Shown: positions 37,243-48,578, counted from the stretch's first letter. The stretch: 64,000 bases of DNA from Blumeriella jaapii (GCA_009599575.1 VWND01000003.1:882001-946000); one strand, 5' to 3'. Program-made: numbers and translations. Notes: generated by a model from the sequence alone, not told the origin.

Positions 37243-37927
37243 TCAAGCTATGATTGGAAGGCCGCTGGTAAGGCCGCTGGTATCGATGGGACCGCTGCCA
37301 GTCGTAGGAGCCGTAGCAGCGGGAGAGCCGGCCGCGGGAGGAGTCGTAGCTCCTGGTAGTAGGCTACCGGCACCAGGAAGAGAACCGGTCAAGCCCCCCA
37401 ACAGTCCCGTGAGAGGACCAAGCTTGACGTGAAGACATTCGGGTCAGCTCTGATCGAGATCCGCGAAGTTCAAGATATGCTTACAATGCCGCCCAAGGCA
37501 TCGAGTTGGCGTCGAACCTGGGAAGCGCTCGTGACGGGGTTGCGCTCGACAGGCTGCAGATCGCGAGCGATAGGGACGAGTCCCCCAAGCCCACCAAGGA
37601 CAGATGGCAGGCTTGAAGTCGCACCGCTCAAGAGCGTGGTGACCTCTGGACCTTGTCAGCAGCGGAGGCTTGTTGAAGAGGAGGTGGAGTGGGTGCCGAT
37701 GCCGAGAATGGGCCCTGAGGCCGTGCTCACATACCTGGAACGCTGGCAAGGCCGGTGGCAAGGCCTACCACGCTCCCGAGATCTTGTCGGGGCTATCCAG
37801 AGCCATCAGCGATCGTGTGACATGAGTGAACAACATGGTCGTGGCGGCCTCTGTCTGTACGTACTTGAACGAGTGGCCGTGCCGAAGCCAGCGAGGCAGC
37901 GAGAACTAGCACGAAGGTCGAATGCAT
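37243..37927 (-). CDS. Small secreted Gly/Leu/Ser-rich protein with Kex2-type sites
   Basis: Four exons: 37927-37865, 37792-37735, 37645-37485 and 37422-37243, 153 residues; introns are 72, 89 and 62 nt, each with a GCTGA(C/T) branch signal. No single frame shows it. The signal peptide MHSTFVLVLAASLASA precedes RPLVQPRQDLGS. Dibasic or monobasic processing-like sites occur at PR-Q (22-24) and RR-Q (85-87). The mature part repeats Gly-Leu-rich motifs: VVGLATGLASVP, LPSVLGGLGGLVP, LGPLTGLLGGLTGSLPG. It ends with a Pro/Thr/Ala tail. There are no cysteines or tyrosines. I do not recognise the family; it resembles fungal glycine-rich or repeat-containing secreted proteins. All four exons close in frame, which supports the model. 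Confidence 0.78.
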
Positions 37928-38598
37928 CTTGAGTTGGCTCTCTCGAAATCGCTGCTAGACAAGAGGATGGGGAATGAGTGTTCAGATTTCGAAGTCGTGC
38001 TGCTGCTTTCCAGAACAAGGGGTAGCAGAAAACCGGCAGGCTGGGAAGATATACCCGCACAGAGTGGCAGAGACCTCTGGCTCCCAAGAGCTGAAATCAG
38101 AATCTCTCGAGACCTCCTCGTGAGAGGTCAAACCTCGCCGATATGCGATCTAGATGAGGAATGCGGTGGTACGGCGGTACACGGGAGTACCTGCAGAGCG
38201 CATACGCCATCGGTTCTGTCGGGTCTGGCATCACACACCCCACTTGATTGTAGTGAGTTCTGACAGCTCATGTATATCCGACTTCGGGTTTGGCTCACCT
38301 GAGTGCGGATCGTGGCGTTGCCTTTTGTCTGATGACCATAAAACGTGGAACTCGAAGGCGAAATCGAAATCCTGGGGAAGGCGACGACAACTGCAAGTGG
38401 ACTTGAGCCTGAAACGACATGTTTGATGGCCATCGGAGTAAGACGAGAAATACGCTGTGTCGTACATACATTTGATATGGAAAATCGAGAAGAGGACTTG
38501 ATGCAAATGAAAAAAGCTTTTGACATATGATAGAAAACACCACGCTAGCGAGGCTGAGACTAGGTAAACTGGGGTGCCAAAAGTGTGCTTTTTCTATT
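37928..38598. other. Upstream flank of secreted protein, left edge of AT island
   Basis: 670 bp of normal base composition without recognisable gene. The composition changes sharply to AT-rich at about 38590. Confidence 0.5.
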
Positions 38599-38750
38599 TC
38601 CAATTATTTACAATTCCAATTATTTACATCTCTAATGATTTGCACTTCCAATAATTAACAATTCAAATCATTTACACTTCCAATTTTTTCCATTTCCAAT
38701 TATTTGCATTCCCAATTATTTACATTCCCAATCATCTATATACAATTAAT
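38599..38750. repeat. Degenerate ~17-bp tandem repeat at island edge
   Basis: About eight imperfect copies of a unit close to TTCCAATTATTTACATT run head to tail, with point differences between copies. They sit exactly at the boundary between normal DNA and the AT-rich LINE island, so they could be part of the element's 5' region. Confidence 0.8.
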
Positions 38751-40046
38751 TATTTTTTATAATATACACGGATTCTACTTTTTGTTCGCAACAATCATTA
38801 AATTCACTGCATTCGATTCGGAAAACTCGTTTTTTTTCCGAATTTCGAAAAATCAGCTCGAAAGCTTGTCGCGTTCGCCGTATAATTCGCAAAATGATTT
38901 TTTTTTATTTTTTTTCGGTCGTCCGACGATTACGATTACGACCACGATTATAACGAATTATATATTCGCTTTATAAACGCAATCTTATCGTTTTAATTAA
39001 ATCTGCATTTTAAAAAAAAAAAGCAGGCGAATATTTTTAGCATTCGCTTCTTTTTTTTCGCTTTAAAATACGAAGCGCGAATATTTATTATTATAACGTC
39101 GGCTATTATCAGCTAGCTCGATAAAACAGACCGACAATTTTAAATACGCCGCAAAATATAAGCATAATTCGCGACCGCTGCCGATAGCGTTATAAATTAG
39201 CAAAAAAAGCTCGAAGCGCGATAATACGCCGAAAAGCTTGTAAAAAGCCTTATTTCTTTTTTGCAAACCCGCGCTTTTATTACCTTTTTCGCCGCTTCGC
39301 CAAATAATATCGATTTTTTTTTCTTTTTTACTAAATCAATTATTTAAGCAAACCGAATTTTATAAAAAATCTTAAAAACTTTAATAAATTTTAAAAAATT
39401 AAAATCGATTATCGTTAAAAAATTATAATAACAAACGCGTCCGTTTATCAGCGGAATCTTACGCGTTTTTTTAAATTCGTTTATCGAAAACTAGCTAGCA
39501 AAAATTCGACAAAACCATCGCTTTTTAATTACGTCGGCGAAAAGCATTTTGTTAAATAAATTTAACACTTTCGTTTTTAAGCAAAAAATCGCGAAGTTTA
39601 TACCGAACCTAACGAAAAACGCGATTAAAAATCTAACGCTTACGAAAATAAACTAAGCTTTTTATTTAATCGATTTAAAAATTAAAAACCTTTTTATTAT
39701 TTAAAAAAGCGTCGAAATTTTTCGCAAAATATTCGAAGCTATCGCCGTACGCATTTCGGAAAAATAATATAATTACGCGGTACAAAAACGTTTTAGCCAC
39801 GGTTCCGAAACTATTCGGCGACGTTTTCTATTATTTAAAATATATAAAAAACAAAATTTTTTATTTAAATCAAAATCAAGCCGATTAATACGCGCTTTTT
39901 TCGATACAAAGCGAATCTAGCTACAAATAAACAAATTTAAATTTTTTTTTTTTTATAATCAATTAAAAGCTTTATTTTTTTCGGCGTCAGCGTCCAAGCC
40001 AAACTTATCGATAAAAAACCGGCTATATTTCGCTACGATTTTAAAT

Positions 40047-40230
40047 GCCAAAGCTTTTGCAATTTATTAGCTTGCATCCGACACGCTCGTTGCAATTATT
40101 ATAACAACCGAATACAAAACTACGATAGCCCGACTGGCTTTAATTGCAAAACAGCTTTATAATACGCGAACTATTATAAATTATATATTGCGAATTATCT
40201 ACGCTGCTTTACGGCTTTTCGCCGCGTAAA
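40047..40230 (+). pseudogene. LINE ORF1 zinc-knuckle remnant
   Basis: The frame reads FKCQSFCNLLACIRHARC, then a gap, then a degraded second knuckle NYYKLYIANYLRC. Comparison with CCHC knuckles suggests Cys to Tyr (TGY to TAY) and His to Tyr (CAY to TAY) changes, both transitions. It is followed by ORF1 tail sequence rich in Arg/Lys. Confidence 0.75.
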
Positions 40231-41049
40231 CGGTAAAATAATACGATTAATTAAAAAAAAAACTAAAAGCTGTCCGAAAATTAAAAAAAGCGGCTTATTC
40301 GATCGCGATTATTTTTATTATTAAAGCTTTTATTTTTTCAAATAATAATAATCCGGTTTTTAACAACGCAAACCGAAAAAAAAAACGCGAAAACGCTATA
40401 ACGGTATACAAGCAAAAAACCACCGCGCTTTTAATTATTACTTCCGCCGCGGCTATAACGCCAAACGTAATCTTTTCGGACCGTCCAATCCGAAACTCAA
40501 TTTTAAAACAATCGTTAAATATTTAATATTTTAGCCGAAAAGCATATTCGATTTTCGACGATACGATTTTCGTAGCCTTTTCGCAAAATACGCTTTTTTT
40601 TACTTCGTTAAAAACAATCCATCCGTTTTTATCGAATCAATTACGAAATAAATCCTAAACCTTCGCAAACGAATCAGAAAAAATAAATATCGATATTAAT
40701 ACTTTTATTTTTTAATAATAAAACACTTTTACAAACAACGCGAAAGATTTCGCAATCGAAAGTTTAAAACAAATTTTAATATTTATTAAACAAACGTTTA
40801 AAAAAAACAACCGAAGCATATTACGCTTTTGCATTTATACGATGCAAAACGCATAAACGTAATTTGCGTATAAAAATCCTAAAGCGCTCCGAAAACCAAA
40901 ATACAAAACTATTCGTTATACGATTTATATATACCGATCGATTTATAAAACGAAACCGAAAAAAAAATCTTCGAGCGAATATATTCTAAAATGCTGATTT
41001 ATATCCGAAAAAGCGCAAAACTTAATTTATAATAATAACGATTAATTAA

Positions 41050-44000
41050 TAATAAAAATTTGCTTTAGCTAAACGTAAATATATATTTTATTTTTAACGT
41101 ATATAAACAAAATTATATTTAACAAATATTAAATTACGTAATATATTTCGAACCATTTTTTAATTGCATAATAAGCGGCGATTTTAATATTCGATACGAT
41201 ATTTTTAAGCCGGAATCGGATATAGCAAAAAATAAAAAACATTTCGCGGATTAAGCTGCTATTTCGAATATAAATTTTATCGGCGCCGCTAACGAACCCA
41301 TTTATAACAAAAAATACGTTTTGGATTTTATTTTTTTCGAACGTGCTTAATTCGATTATTATAATACGATACGATATATATAACGGCTCAAATTACAAAA
41401 CTTAAATAACGACCTTTTTTAATAAAAAAAAAATACTTATAATTTAAATATATTACAAAATACCCGATTTAAAACTCGGCAAATTCGCAAGCTTAATACG
41501 CGCAAAAAATCAGCCGATTTGCGAATTCCGTTATATTATCAACGCTAAAAAAGCTGAACGAATACGCGGCTGCGCTAGCCCGGGTTTTTTAAAAAAGCAT
41601 TACAACTGCCGGAAAACTTTTTTAAAAAAACTTACAAATCATTTTATAATAGACCGACGAATACTAAAAAGCCAAAAACAAATATTTACGAGCGCGTAAA
41701 ATAATATACGACGGTGAAATCCTCGAAAAAACTAAGCAATTTTTCGCTATAATACGCAAAACGAAAAAAGATTATTAACGAAAGCTTATCAACGGAATCG
41801 ATAATAACGAAAAATTATATAAAATAATAAACTAGCATCGAATAACTACGAATCTTAAAGCTTTTTTATTAATAATAAACGGCGTTATAATTAAAAACAT
41901 CAGAAACAAAACTAATGTTTTAAAAAACGAAATACTTAGCCGCTTTTTAGCTACCGATAATTTCGATTAAAATTCTTTTATCGAATAAGCAAAATCGAAC
42001 TATTTTTTTTAAATAAATTCCGTATATCGCCCGAAAAAATAAAAAAATATTATATCGAAATTATTAGCATTTTTTCGGGCATTAACCGGATTACGATAAA
42101 ACTTTTAAAAACCTATTAAAAAAAAGTCCGAATCGTTATATACGGCTTATTTAACCGCTGCTTCGCAACAAACCATTTTTCGACTTTTTAAAAGCTGGCC
42201 GAAATAATTATAATAATTAAAACTAATAAACGAAACAAATTTTTTTTACGTTCGTAACGCTCGATCGCCTTTTTCTTTTATATATCCAAAAGCTTCGAAA
42301 AAATTATCGCTAGCAAAATCGCGTAAACAGCGCTTACGACCGGCCTGTTCAACTTATAATACAAAAGCGTTTTTTCGAAACGCTTTGCTTTTAACTTAGC
42401 AGCGTATTTTACGGCCGATATCGAAACTGCGTTCGCCGCAAAAAAAAAAACATATTACGATTATTATTTTAAACGTGCAAAACGCGTTCGACGCCGTTTT
42501 AATTCGACGTTTATTTAAAAAAATAACCGATTAAAAATAACCTTTTTTACTTTTTTTACTAATCAAATCGTTTTTTTTACGAAACGACAAATACAAATAC
42601 GATTCGAAAAAAAAACTACCGATTCTAGCTACGTTTATTACGGCACTTTTCAAAAATCGCTATTTTTTTTTCCGGTTTTATATATATTATACCTAGCAAA
42701 ATTGCTTAATTAAAACTTTATTTTTCGTTTTAAATACGCAAACGATATACTAATTTATCGCATTTTATACAACTTAAACGATAATATCGAGCTATTTGCG
42801 AAAAACGTTCGCGATATTTTCGAATAAAAAAAACGAATATAAAATCGCTTTCGCGCCGAAAAAAATCGAAATAATATATATTATTACGCAAAACAATAAT
42901 TACGCTTTTTCGATTATAATCGACGATAAAATTACGATTTTTTGCATTACTACGGCGAAAAAAAGCGAGCAATCCGCGCTACGCTAATTAAAAGTCTGAT
43001 TCGATCGAAAATTTATTTTCAAACGATACGTTAAAAAACGCGTAAGCAAAATATAATAAGCGGCGTAATATATTAAAAGCTTCGGCCGAATTAATAATAG
43101 CTTTCCGGCCAGCGCGCTGCGAAAAGCAGTAATTACTTATATTTTTCTTTCGATATTATTTAAAACCGAAATTTAATACGCAAGCCGTACGAAATTTAAT
43201 CGCCGAACCGAACGAAATAGCCAAATCAGTATCCGTTTCGGCGGTTATATCGATTTAATATAAAAAACCATTATTTTAGCCGTACGAAAAGTATTTTTTT
43301 ATATAACGCACCATTTTTCTTATTATAATAATACGAAACGCAGACCTTTTTTTTCGTAAGCGCGGTTTTAAAAAAAAACTAAAACACGCTTTGCGATAAA
43401 ATTACAAATCGTAAACGAAGCGCATTTTTTTTTAATTTAATATATTTTTATTTTAATAATCTTTCGGAGCAAATACGCGGGCATATATATAACCGCTAAA
43501 AACGAAAAACGAAACGAAAAATTCAACGCTTCGGCGACGTTTTTTTTACAAATCCCACGATTTAAATTAATTTCTTCGCACTTTTCGCTCGACAGCCGCA
43601 CCGATCTTATTATAAGCGTTAAAAAAAAAAAGGCCGCGAAAAACTTTAAAAAATAATAAACAAAATTACTTTTTAAAAACGTTACGATTTTTTCGGATAG
43701 CTGCGAAAAATATAAAAACGGCGCTTATTTCGTAAATTACGAATACGTTATATATTAAAACCGCAGGCAAATAGCGTTTGAATACGGCTCGATAAACGAC
43801 TATTTTTACGTTTTCGACGCAAAAGCGATAAAAGCATAAAAAAACTTGCAAAAAGCTGCGAACATATCAGCTAAAATGCGTACGCAAAAGCTATAAATAT
43901 ATATCGATAATATTTTAATAATCTGAAAAATACGCGAAATATATTTTTTTTTTTTTAATAAGCTTTTCTGGCCTGTTAAAAAGCGATAAAAAACATACGA

Positions 44001-44560
44001 CGTAAAAATCAAATAAATACCGGGCTATACGAGCATCGAAAATAATAAAGCCGCCGATAAATTAGCAAATGCGAATACGGAAAAAACCTTTTAAAATAAA
44101 AGCTTTGCGTTTAAATTTATTATAAATAAAATACGCTCCGATTTCAGAAAAATACGAAATTCGCATCGAAATCGCTAATAAAAAACAGCTAGTAAAAAGC
44201 TTTTACGAAATTATAAGCGGTAAAACTCGGTTTACGCAATTAAATTTTTGCCGAAGCTCGATATGCTAAAACAATTGCTTTATTATTATTTAGCGATCAA
44301 AATTATTTATAAAAATTACAAATAATATTACGTTAAATATAATTATACCGATGCCGAACTGCGCTGCAAATGCAAAAAGCTTAAAACCCTATTGCATTTA
44401 GTATTATGCCGCCGCGCGATTAAACGTTTTTTTAATTAGCCTAAAAAAACTCGACCAAACGTTTTTTCCGAACCGAGCGAAAGGCCGTAATATTTCTTAA
44501 AAACCTGCTCCGCGAGCTAAAAAATTTTATAACGTTTTTACGCGTTATTATTACAATCTT
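41050..44560 (+). pseudogene. LINE ORF2 remnant (endonuclease, reverse transcriptase, RNase H)
   Basis: Domains in order are endonuclease (GDFN motif at about 41177), reverse transcriptase (from about 42250, with the YAND site at 42735) and RNase H (about 43680-44070), then a C-terminal Cys/His motif. Frames are broken by many TAA/TAG codons. The order EN-RT-RNH places it in the I/Tad group of non-LTR elements rather than L1 or an LTR element. Confidence 0.82.
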
Positions 44561-45044
44561 TTAAACATAACTAATTTTGCTATACGTACGTATACTATTT
44601 ATTTTGATCGAATACAGCTCGAACAAAATAAATTGCGTACGACCGCGCAAAGCGACGTTACAACGAAGCGAATACTATTATATATATTTGTGTAACAAAT
44701 GCTTTTCTATTTTAGTAAGCGCAAGCCTGTTTTTAGCTTTTGGTTTTTAAATTCGAACATTTAAATACTGCTTTTCTTTTCTTTTTTCAGCCTATTGGCT
44801 ATATTATTGTGCGTTTCTACGCAATCGATAAATTATATTTTAAACGGTGCCGTATGCATACTTCTTAAGCTTTTTTCTGAATTTTACGCCTACAAATTTC
44901 ATTAACGAACTATCGCAAAAAGCGGCGAAAAGCGTAATCGACAGCAGCTTTAGCTATATCAATACGAACTGCTTTCGAAGTCGTATTTTGTATTTAATTC
45001 CTTAGTTTAGCACGTCTCCGTACCCTCTGGAAGATCCTAAAAGG

Positions 45045-45060
45045 GCAGCCTCTCGGCTGC
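45045..45060 (+). other. Perfect hairpin near LINE 3' end
   Basis: GCAGCC-TCTC-GGCTGC forms a 6-bp stem with a 4-nt loop. It lies about 20 nt before a (TAC)n tract that ends the AT-rich island. A 3' stem-loop followed by short tandem repeats is a known arrangement for template recognition in some LINE groups; its role here is inferred. Confidence 0.6.
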
Positions 45061-45079
45061 ACTCCGCTAGACGTTAATT

Positions 45080-45107
45080 AATACTACTACTACTACTACT
45101 ACTACTA
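45080..45107. repeat. (TAC)n tract at island right edge
   Basis: About nine TAC copies immediately after the island. It could be the short-repeat tail of the LINE or a pre-existing microsatellite; the same triplet makes up the large array at 2.3 kb. Confidence 0.85.
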
Positions 45108-45850
45108 CATACAATCAACCAACCAACCAACCAATCAAGCTTTCAACCTCACCAAGCATCACATCGACAAAGCCCAAGTCCCCAACTCTATTGCTTGGCA
45201 CTGTACACCCAACCCAGCCTTCGTTCACTCCACTTCGCGCACTGCACTGCATTGCACTGCACGCAATCCATTAATCGATTAATCACGCAAGCATACAAGT
45301 ACAGTACAGTACCACCGTATCAAGCCACCTTTGAAAAAGCCAACTTCTCCGCTCTGTTGATCCAGCGGCCCGATTCACGATCCGCCCGTTCTGGATGTGA
45401 AATGCTATTCCAAGCGACTGGTACAGTACAGTACAGTACAGTACGATCGCAACGCGAGTCAAATCCTTTTTCACTCGGTTCTGTATGTTTCTGATATGAT
45501 GCTTGGAGAGCGAAGTATGTAGATAGCTTGCGGAAGGGTGACACATGGGGAGTACAATTGTGATGGTATAGTACATTACAGTACTGTATGTATGTAAGTG
45601 AAAGGGAGACGTCTCGACGTCTCACGCATAAGGTGGGGGGGGGGGGGGGGGGGGGGGGGGTGCACAAACCGCTTGGACACCCACCCGATGGAGGATTATT
45701 GACATTCACGAATCGCAACTGCGACAGCGAACCTTTCTTTCTTTCTTTCTTTCTTTCTTTCCAAGACACGCATACCTGCCAGTCCGTACCGCATCTTCGC
45801 GGGGACATGCCGAGCACTGTTCCTGGGAAATCAATGAGAGAGATCCAGCC
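45108..45850. other. Spacer upstream of UstYa-like gene
   Basis: 743 bp with GTACAGTAC copies at 45298-45311 and 45420-45444, a 26-G run at 45635-45660 and CTTT copies at about 45735-45761. No gene recognised. Confidence 0.6.
45635..45660 (+). repeat. Poly-G run, 26 nt
   Basis: The longest G homopolymer in the window, about 190 bp upstream of the UstYa-like start. Its length in the assembly may be unreliable. Confidence 0.9.
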
Positions 45851-46988
45851 ATGTCTCCTCTCGGCCCTCGTTATGCAAAAGCCAGCTCGTCTGCGGAAGA
45901 GCCATTCCTGGGAAAAGAGTCGGAGACGCGCGGCCGTCGTTCGCGGTGGCCACGACGCCCGACCATGGTGTTTGCGATATTGACGCTCGGCTTCGCTCTC
46001 CTGTCCCTGTACCTTGCAACGAGATTGTCTGCATGCTCCTCGCTGTCTTTCGAAAGGGGCTACTCGACCGACTGGGGTAATCTTTCATCTTCATCTTTCA
46101 TCTTCACCTTCACCTTCACCTTCACCTTCACCTTCACCTTCACCTTCACCTTCACCTTCACCTTCACCTTCACCTTCACCTTCACCTTCACCTTCACCTT
46201 CACCTTCACCTTCACCTTCACCTTCACCTTCACCTTCACCTTTCACCTTCACCTTCACCTTCACCTTCACCTTCACCCGAAATCCCGCGAGGAAGCTAAT
46301 AGGAAGGTCCCAGTGCCCGCCACAGCCGCGCTCAGATTGGAGAAGGTGGTGTATACCAGCGCCTTCCGATACAACGCAAGCACGAGAGCTTTCTACCGCG
46401 AGTTCGACGCAGCAGCGCCGCAGTACATCGGGGCGCCATCGGCGGCGATCGATGCAGCCTGGTCGGAGCTGTTGAAGGGCCAGTACCTCGTGCTATCAAA
46501 GGAGGAGGCAATGCAACTTGACGACCCGGTCTCGTACCGAGGTCACTACCTGGGCGAGTAAGGACACCCATCTGGCAAGCACGCGCAAGTTGCGACTGGC
46601 ATTTACATGACATAGGGTCGAGGTAATGCATTCCCTACATTGCCTGAACGCGATCCGCAAAGCGATGTACCCGGCATATTATGCACAAAACGACACGCAT
46701 CCGCTGCCACAGGACGTCGCCAAAATCCACGCCGGTAAGAATTCCCAAGAACATCAACGGAGTCGCTAAGATTGCCTATGGCCAGAGCACTGCTTTGAAC
46801 AGCTTCGTCAGAATATTCAATGCGCTGCGGATTTGACGCCAGTGCTCTTGCGGCCATACGGAGATGAGCCTCATGTGAACTTGATTGGTACCCCACAAGT
46901 ACATACGTGCCGGAACTGGAATGCTGTGCGTGAATGGTGGACAGAGAGAGGAGTCAAGCACGGCGCCATTCACGCTGGAGGAACGTGA
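45851..46988 (+). CDS. UstYa-like (DUF3328) protein
   Basis: Exons 45851-46076, 46314-46557, 46616-46734 and 46786-46988, 263 residues. There is one N-terminal membrane segment (about 39-60, MVFAILTLGFALLSLYLATRL). The lumenal part has IGAPSAAIDAAWSELL and the two HxxHC motifs that define the family: HSLHC (H162-C166) and HAEHC (H195-C199). It ends with HTCRNWNAVREWW. UstYa-type proteins act as oxidases or cyclases in fungal RiPP and other secondary-metabolite pathways. No precursor peptide, tyrosinase or other cluster gene is visible nearby, so its substrate is unknown. Intron 1 (237 nt) is mostly a TTCACC repeat and has no stop in frame, so retention would still be translated. Exon joins give STDWVPATAALRLEKVV and YLGEVEVMHSLHC. 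Confidence 0.9.
46103..46277 (+). repeat. (TTCACC)n hexanucleotide array inside UstYa intron 1
   Basis: About 29 copies with one single-T slip near 46238. It lies wholly inside the intron at 46077-46313 and accounts for most of its length. Confidence 0.95.
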
Positions 46989-47091
46989 GACGCGATGCAT
47001 GGCATAAAAAAATCACGGGGTACGAGCAACGCCTAGCAGAGAAAACCCTCCTGGAAAGATGCCGTGGTGGTTGCGATACAGCATGGCGTGG

Positions 47092-48490
47092 CTATCTGTA
47101 TTTAGAGAATACCAAGGAAGTATTGGTGCCTCCAAATCCAAAGCTATTTGAGAAGGAAACGTTGACCGTCTTCTGCTGTGCGGAGTTGGGGACGTAGTTG
47201 CAGTTGAAACCACTGTCCGTGTGTTGGAGATTGATTGTCGGCGGCATGATGTTCTGGGATCGCGTTTAGTAAGGCAATTGGCTGGATCGGGATGTCAAAA
47301 CCGACCTCTTTGGTGGCAAGGATCGAAAAGATCGCTTCAACTGCACCCGAGGCTCCGAGGAGATGGCCAATGGCGCCCTTGGTACTGCTCATGGCGATGT
47401 CTCTCTCGTTCTGGACTCCGTCGTCGCCGAGCATGAGTCTTTTGATCGCTGCATTCTCGGCGGCGTCTCCGAGCGGGGTGCTCGTCGCATGTGCGTTGAT
47501 GTAGTCCACTTCCCCAGGACGTATGCCTGCGTTTTTCAATGCTCTCTTCATGGCGAGGAAGGCGCCCGCCCCATCTTCCGATGGCGCCGTGATGTGATGT
47601 GCGTCTCCACTGCACCCATATCCCCGGACTTCAGCATGTATCACGGCACCGCGAGCTTTGGCATGTTCGAGCTCCTCCAGCACCACGACCGCGGCACCTT
47701 CAGCAATCACAAACCCGCATCGGTCTCGATCAAAGGGCCGCGATGACGAAGAGGGATCGGCGTTGAATTTGGTCGCCAGAGAACGAGATCGGGCAAACCC
47801 CGCGAGGGCGAGGGGATGAATGCACGACTCAGAACCTCCGGCCACCATGACGTCTGCGTCTCCAAAGGCAATGAAGCGCGAAGCATCGCCAATGGCATGG
47901 GCACCCGTGGCACATGCCGTTGTCACGGAGTGATTCGGTCCCCGTAAACCATACTTCATCGAGATATGGCCGGCACCGAGGTTGATCAAGAGCAGTGGAA
48001 CCATTAGAGGCGATACTCTCTTGTAACCCTGTGATGGGTTTCAGCAAACTCTCCGAATCCACGCTCGATGATGGAGCTCGCCTACGTCTCGGTGATAGGC
48101 CAGGCTGGCATCGTAGAGCATCTCGAGGTTGCCAATCCCACTTCCCAGGCACACGCCCGTGGCCTCACGGTCTTCTGACGTCTGTGGGTCCCAACCAGAA
48201 TCTCCGAGTGCCATTTCGGTCGCCGCGAGGGCGTACTGTGAGAAGCGCGCCATGCGACGTTCGTCGCTCCGTTCGAGCCAGTCCGAAGCTTGCCATTTCC
48301 CGTCATCTTTGCTCCCCTCGGGCACGAGACCAGCCACGGTGCTGGGCAGCTCACGCCATCGAGCAGCAGGCTCGCGATGGGCAATGCTCACGATACCGCA
48401 ATCGCCAGCAAGAAGTCGGGACCAGGTGCGCTGTATGCCGACCCCTAAAGGAGTGATAGCGCCAAGACCTGTGACTACCACGCGTCGCAT
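47092..48490 (-). CDS. CEM1: Mitochondrial 3-oxoacyl-ACP synthase (KAS)
   Basis: Exons 48490-48086, 48028-47306 and 47253-47092, 429 residues; introns are 57 and 52 nt. It catalyses the condensing step of mitochondrial type II fatty-acid synthesis, needed for lipoate and respiratory assembly. It opens [18 protein letters not shown] like other fungal KAS. The catalytic Cys is in [14 protein letters not shown] (C174). The two active-site His are in [11 protein letters not shown] and [13 protein letters not shown]. The end is [20 protein letters not shown]. The second intron uses a weak GTCGGT donor but has a clean TTACTAAAC branch and restores [27 protein letters not shown]. The end lies 103 bp from the convergent UstYa-like gene. 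Confidence 0.95.
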
Positions 48491-48578
48491 CTTCTATCCA
48501 TATTTCCGAGGGTGAGAGAATCGAGGTTGCTTTGGGACGGTGGAAGCGGTGGAGGTGCAGTATCTACTGTAAGGAATG

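Larger units (their letters stand above)
38751..45075 (+). mobile_element. Dead Tad/I-type LINE retrotransposon in RIP-like AT-rich island
   Basis: Protein remnants appear in LINE order on the plus strand, interrupted by many stops. About 40045-40235 is a gag-type CCHC zinc-knuckle region (FKCQSF...CIRHARC...YIANYLRC). About 41170-41350 is apurinic endonuclease (SGDFNIRYDIFKPESDIAKN...NEPIYNKKYVLDF). About 42250-42990 is reverse transcriptase, with the catalytic (Y/F)xDD reading YAND at 42735-42746 and FAPKKIEIIYI after it. About 43680-44070 is RNase H (IFSDSC...FDAKAIKA...IPGYTSIENNKAADKLA). About 44360-44400 is a terminal CKCKK...HLVLCRR motif. TGG codons have become TAA/TAG and the YADD Asp has become Asn, so it cannot be active. 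Boundaries are approximate: composition change at the left, hairpin and TAC repeat at the right. Confidence 0.88.

Noticed and set aside
38128..38526. 132-codon minus-strand frame before the AT island
   Set aside because: Composition and content look random; overlaps several equal frames.
42730..42972. Minus-strand 80-codon frame in the AT island
   Set aside because: The plus strand carries the reverse transcriptase remnant (YAND, FAPKKIEIIYI) here, so the minus frame is its shadow.
35800..46988. Dikaritin-type RiPP cluster (UstYa plus precursor)
   Set aside because: Neither secreted protein has repeated Tyr-containing cores between Kex2 sites, there is no tyrosinase or second UstY gene, and the parts are separated by the 6-kb LINE island.
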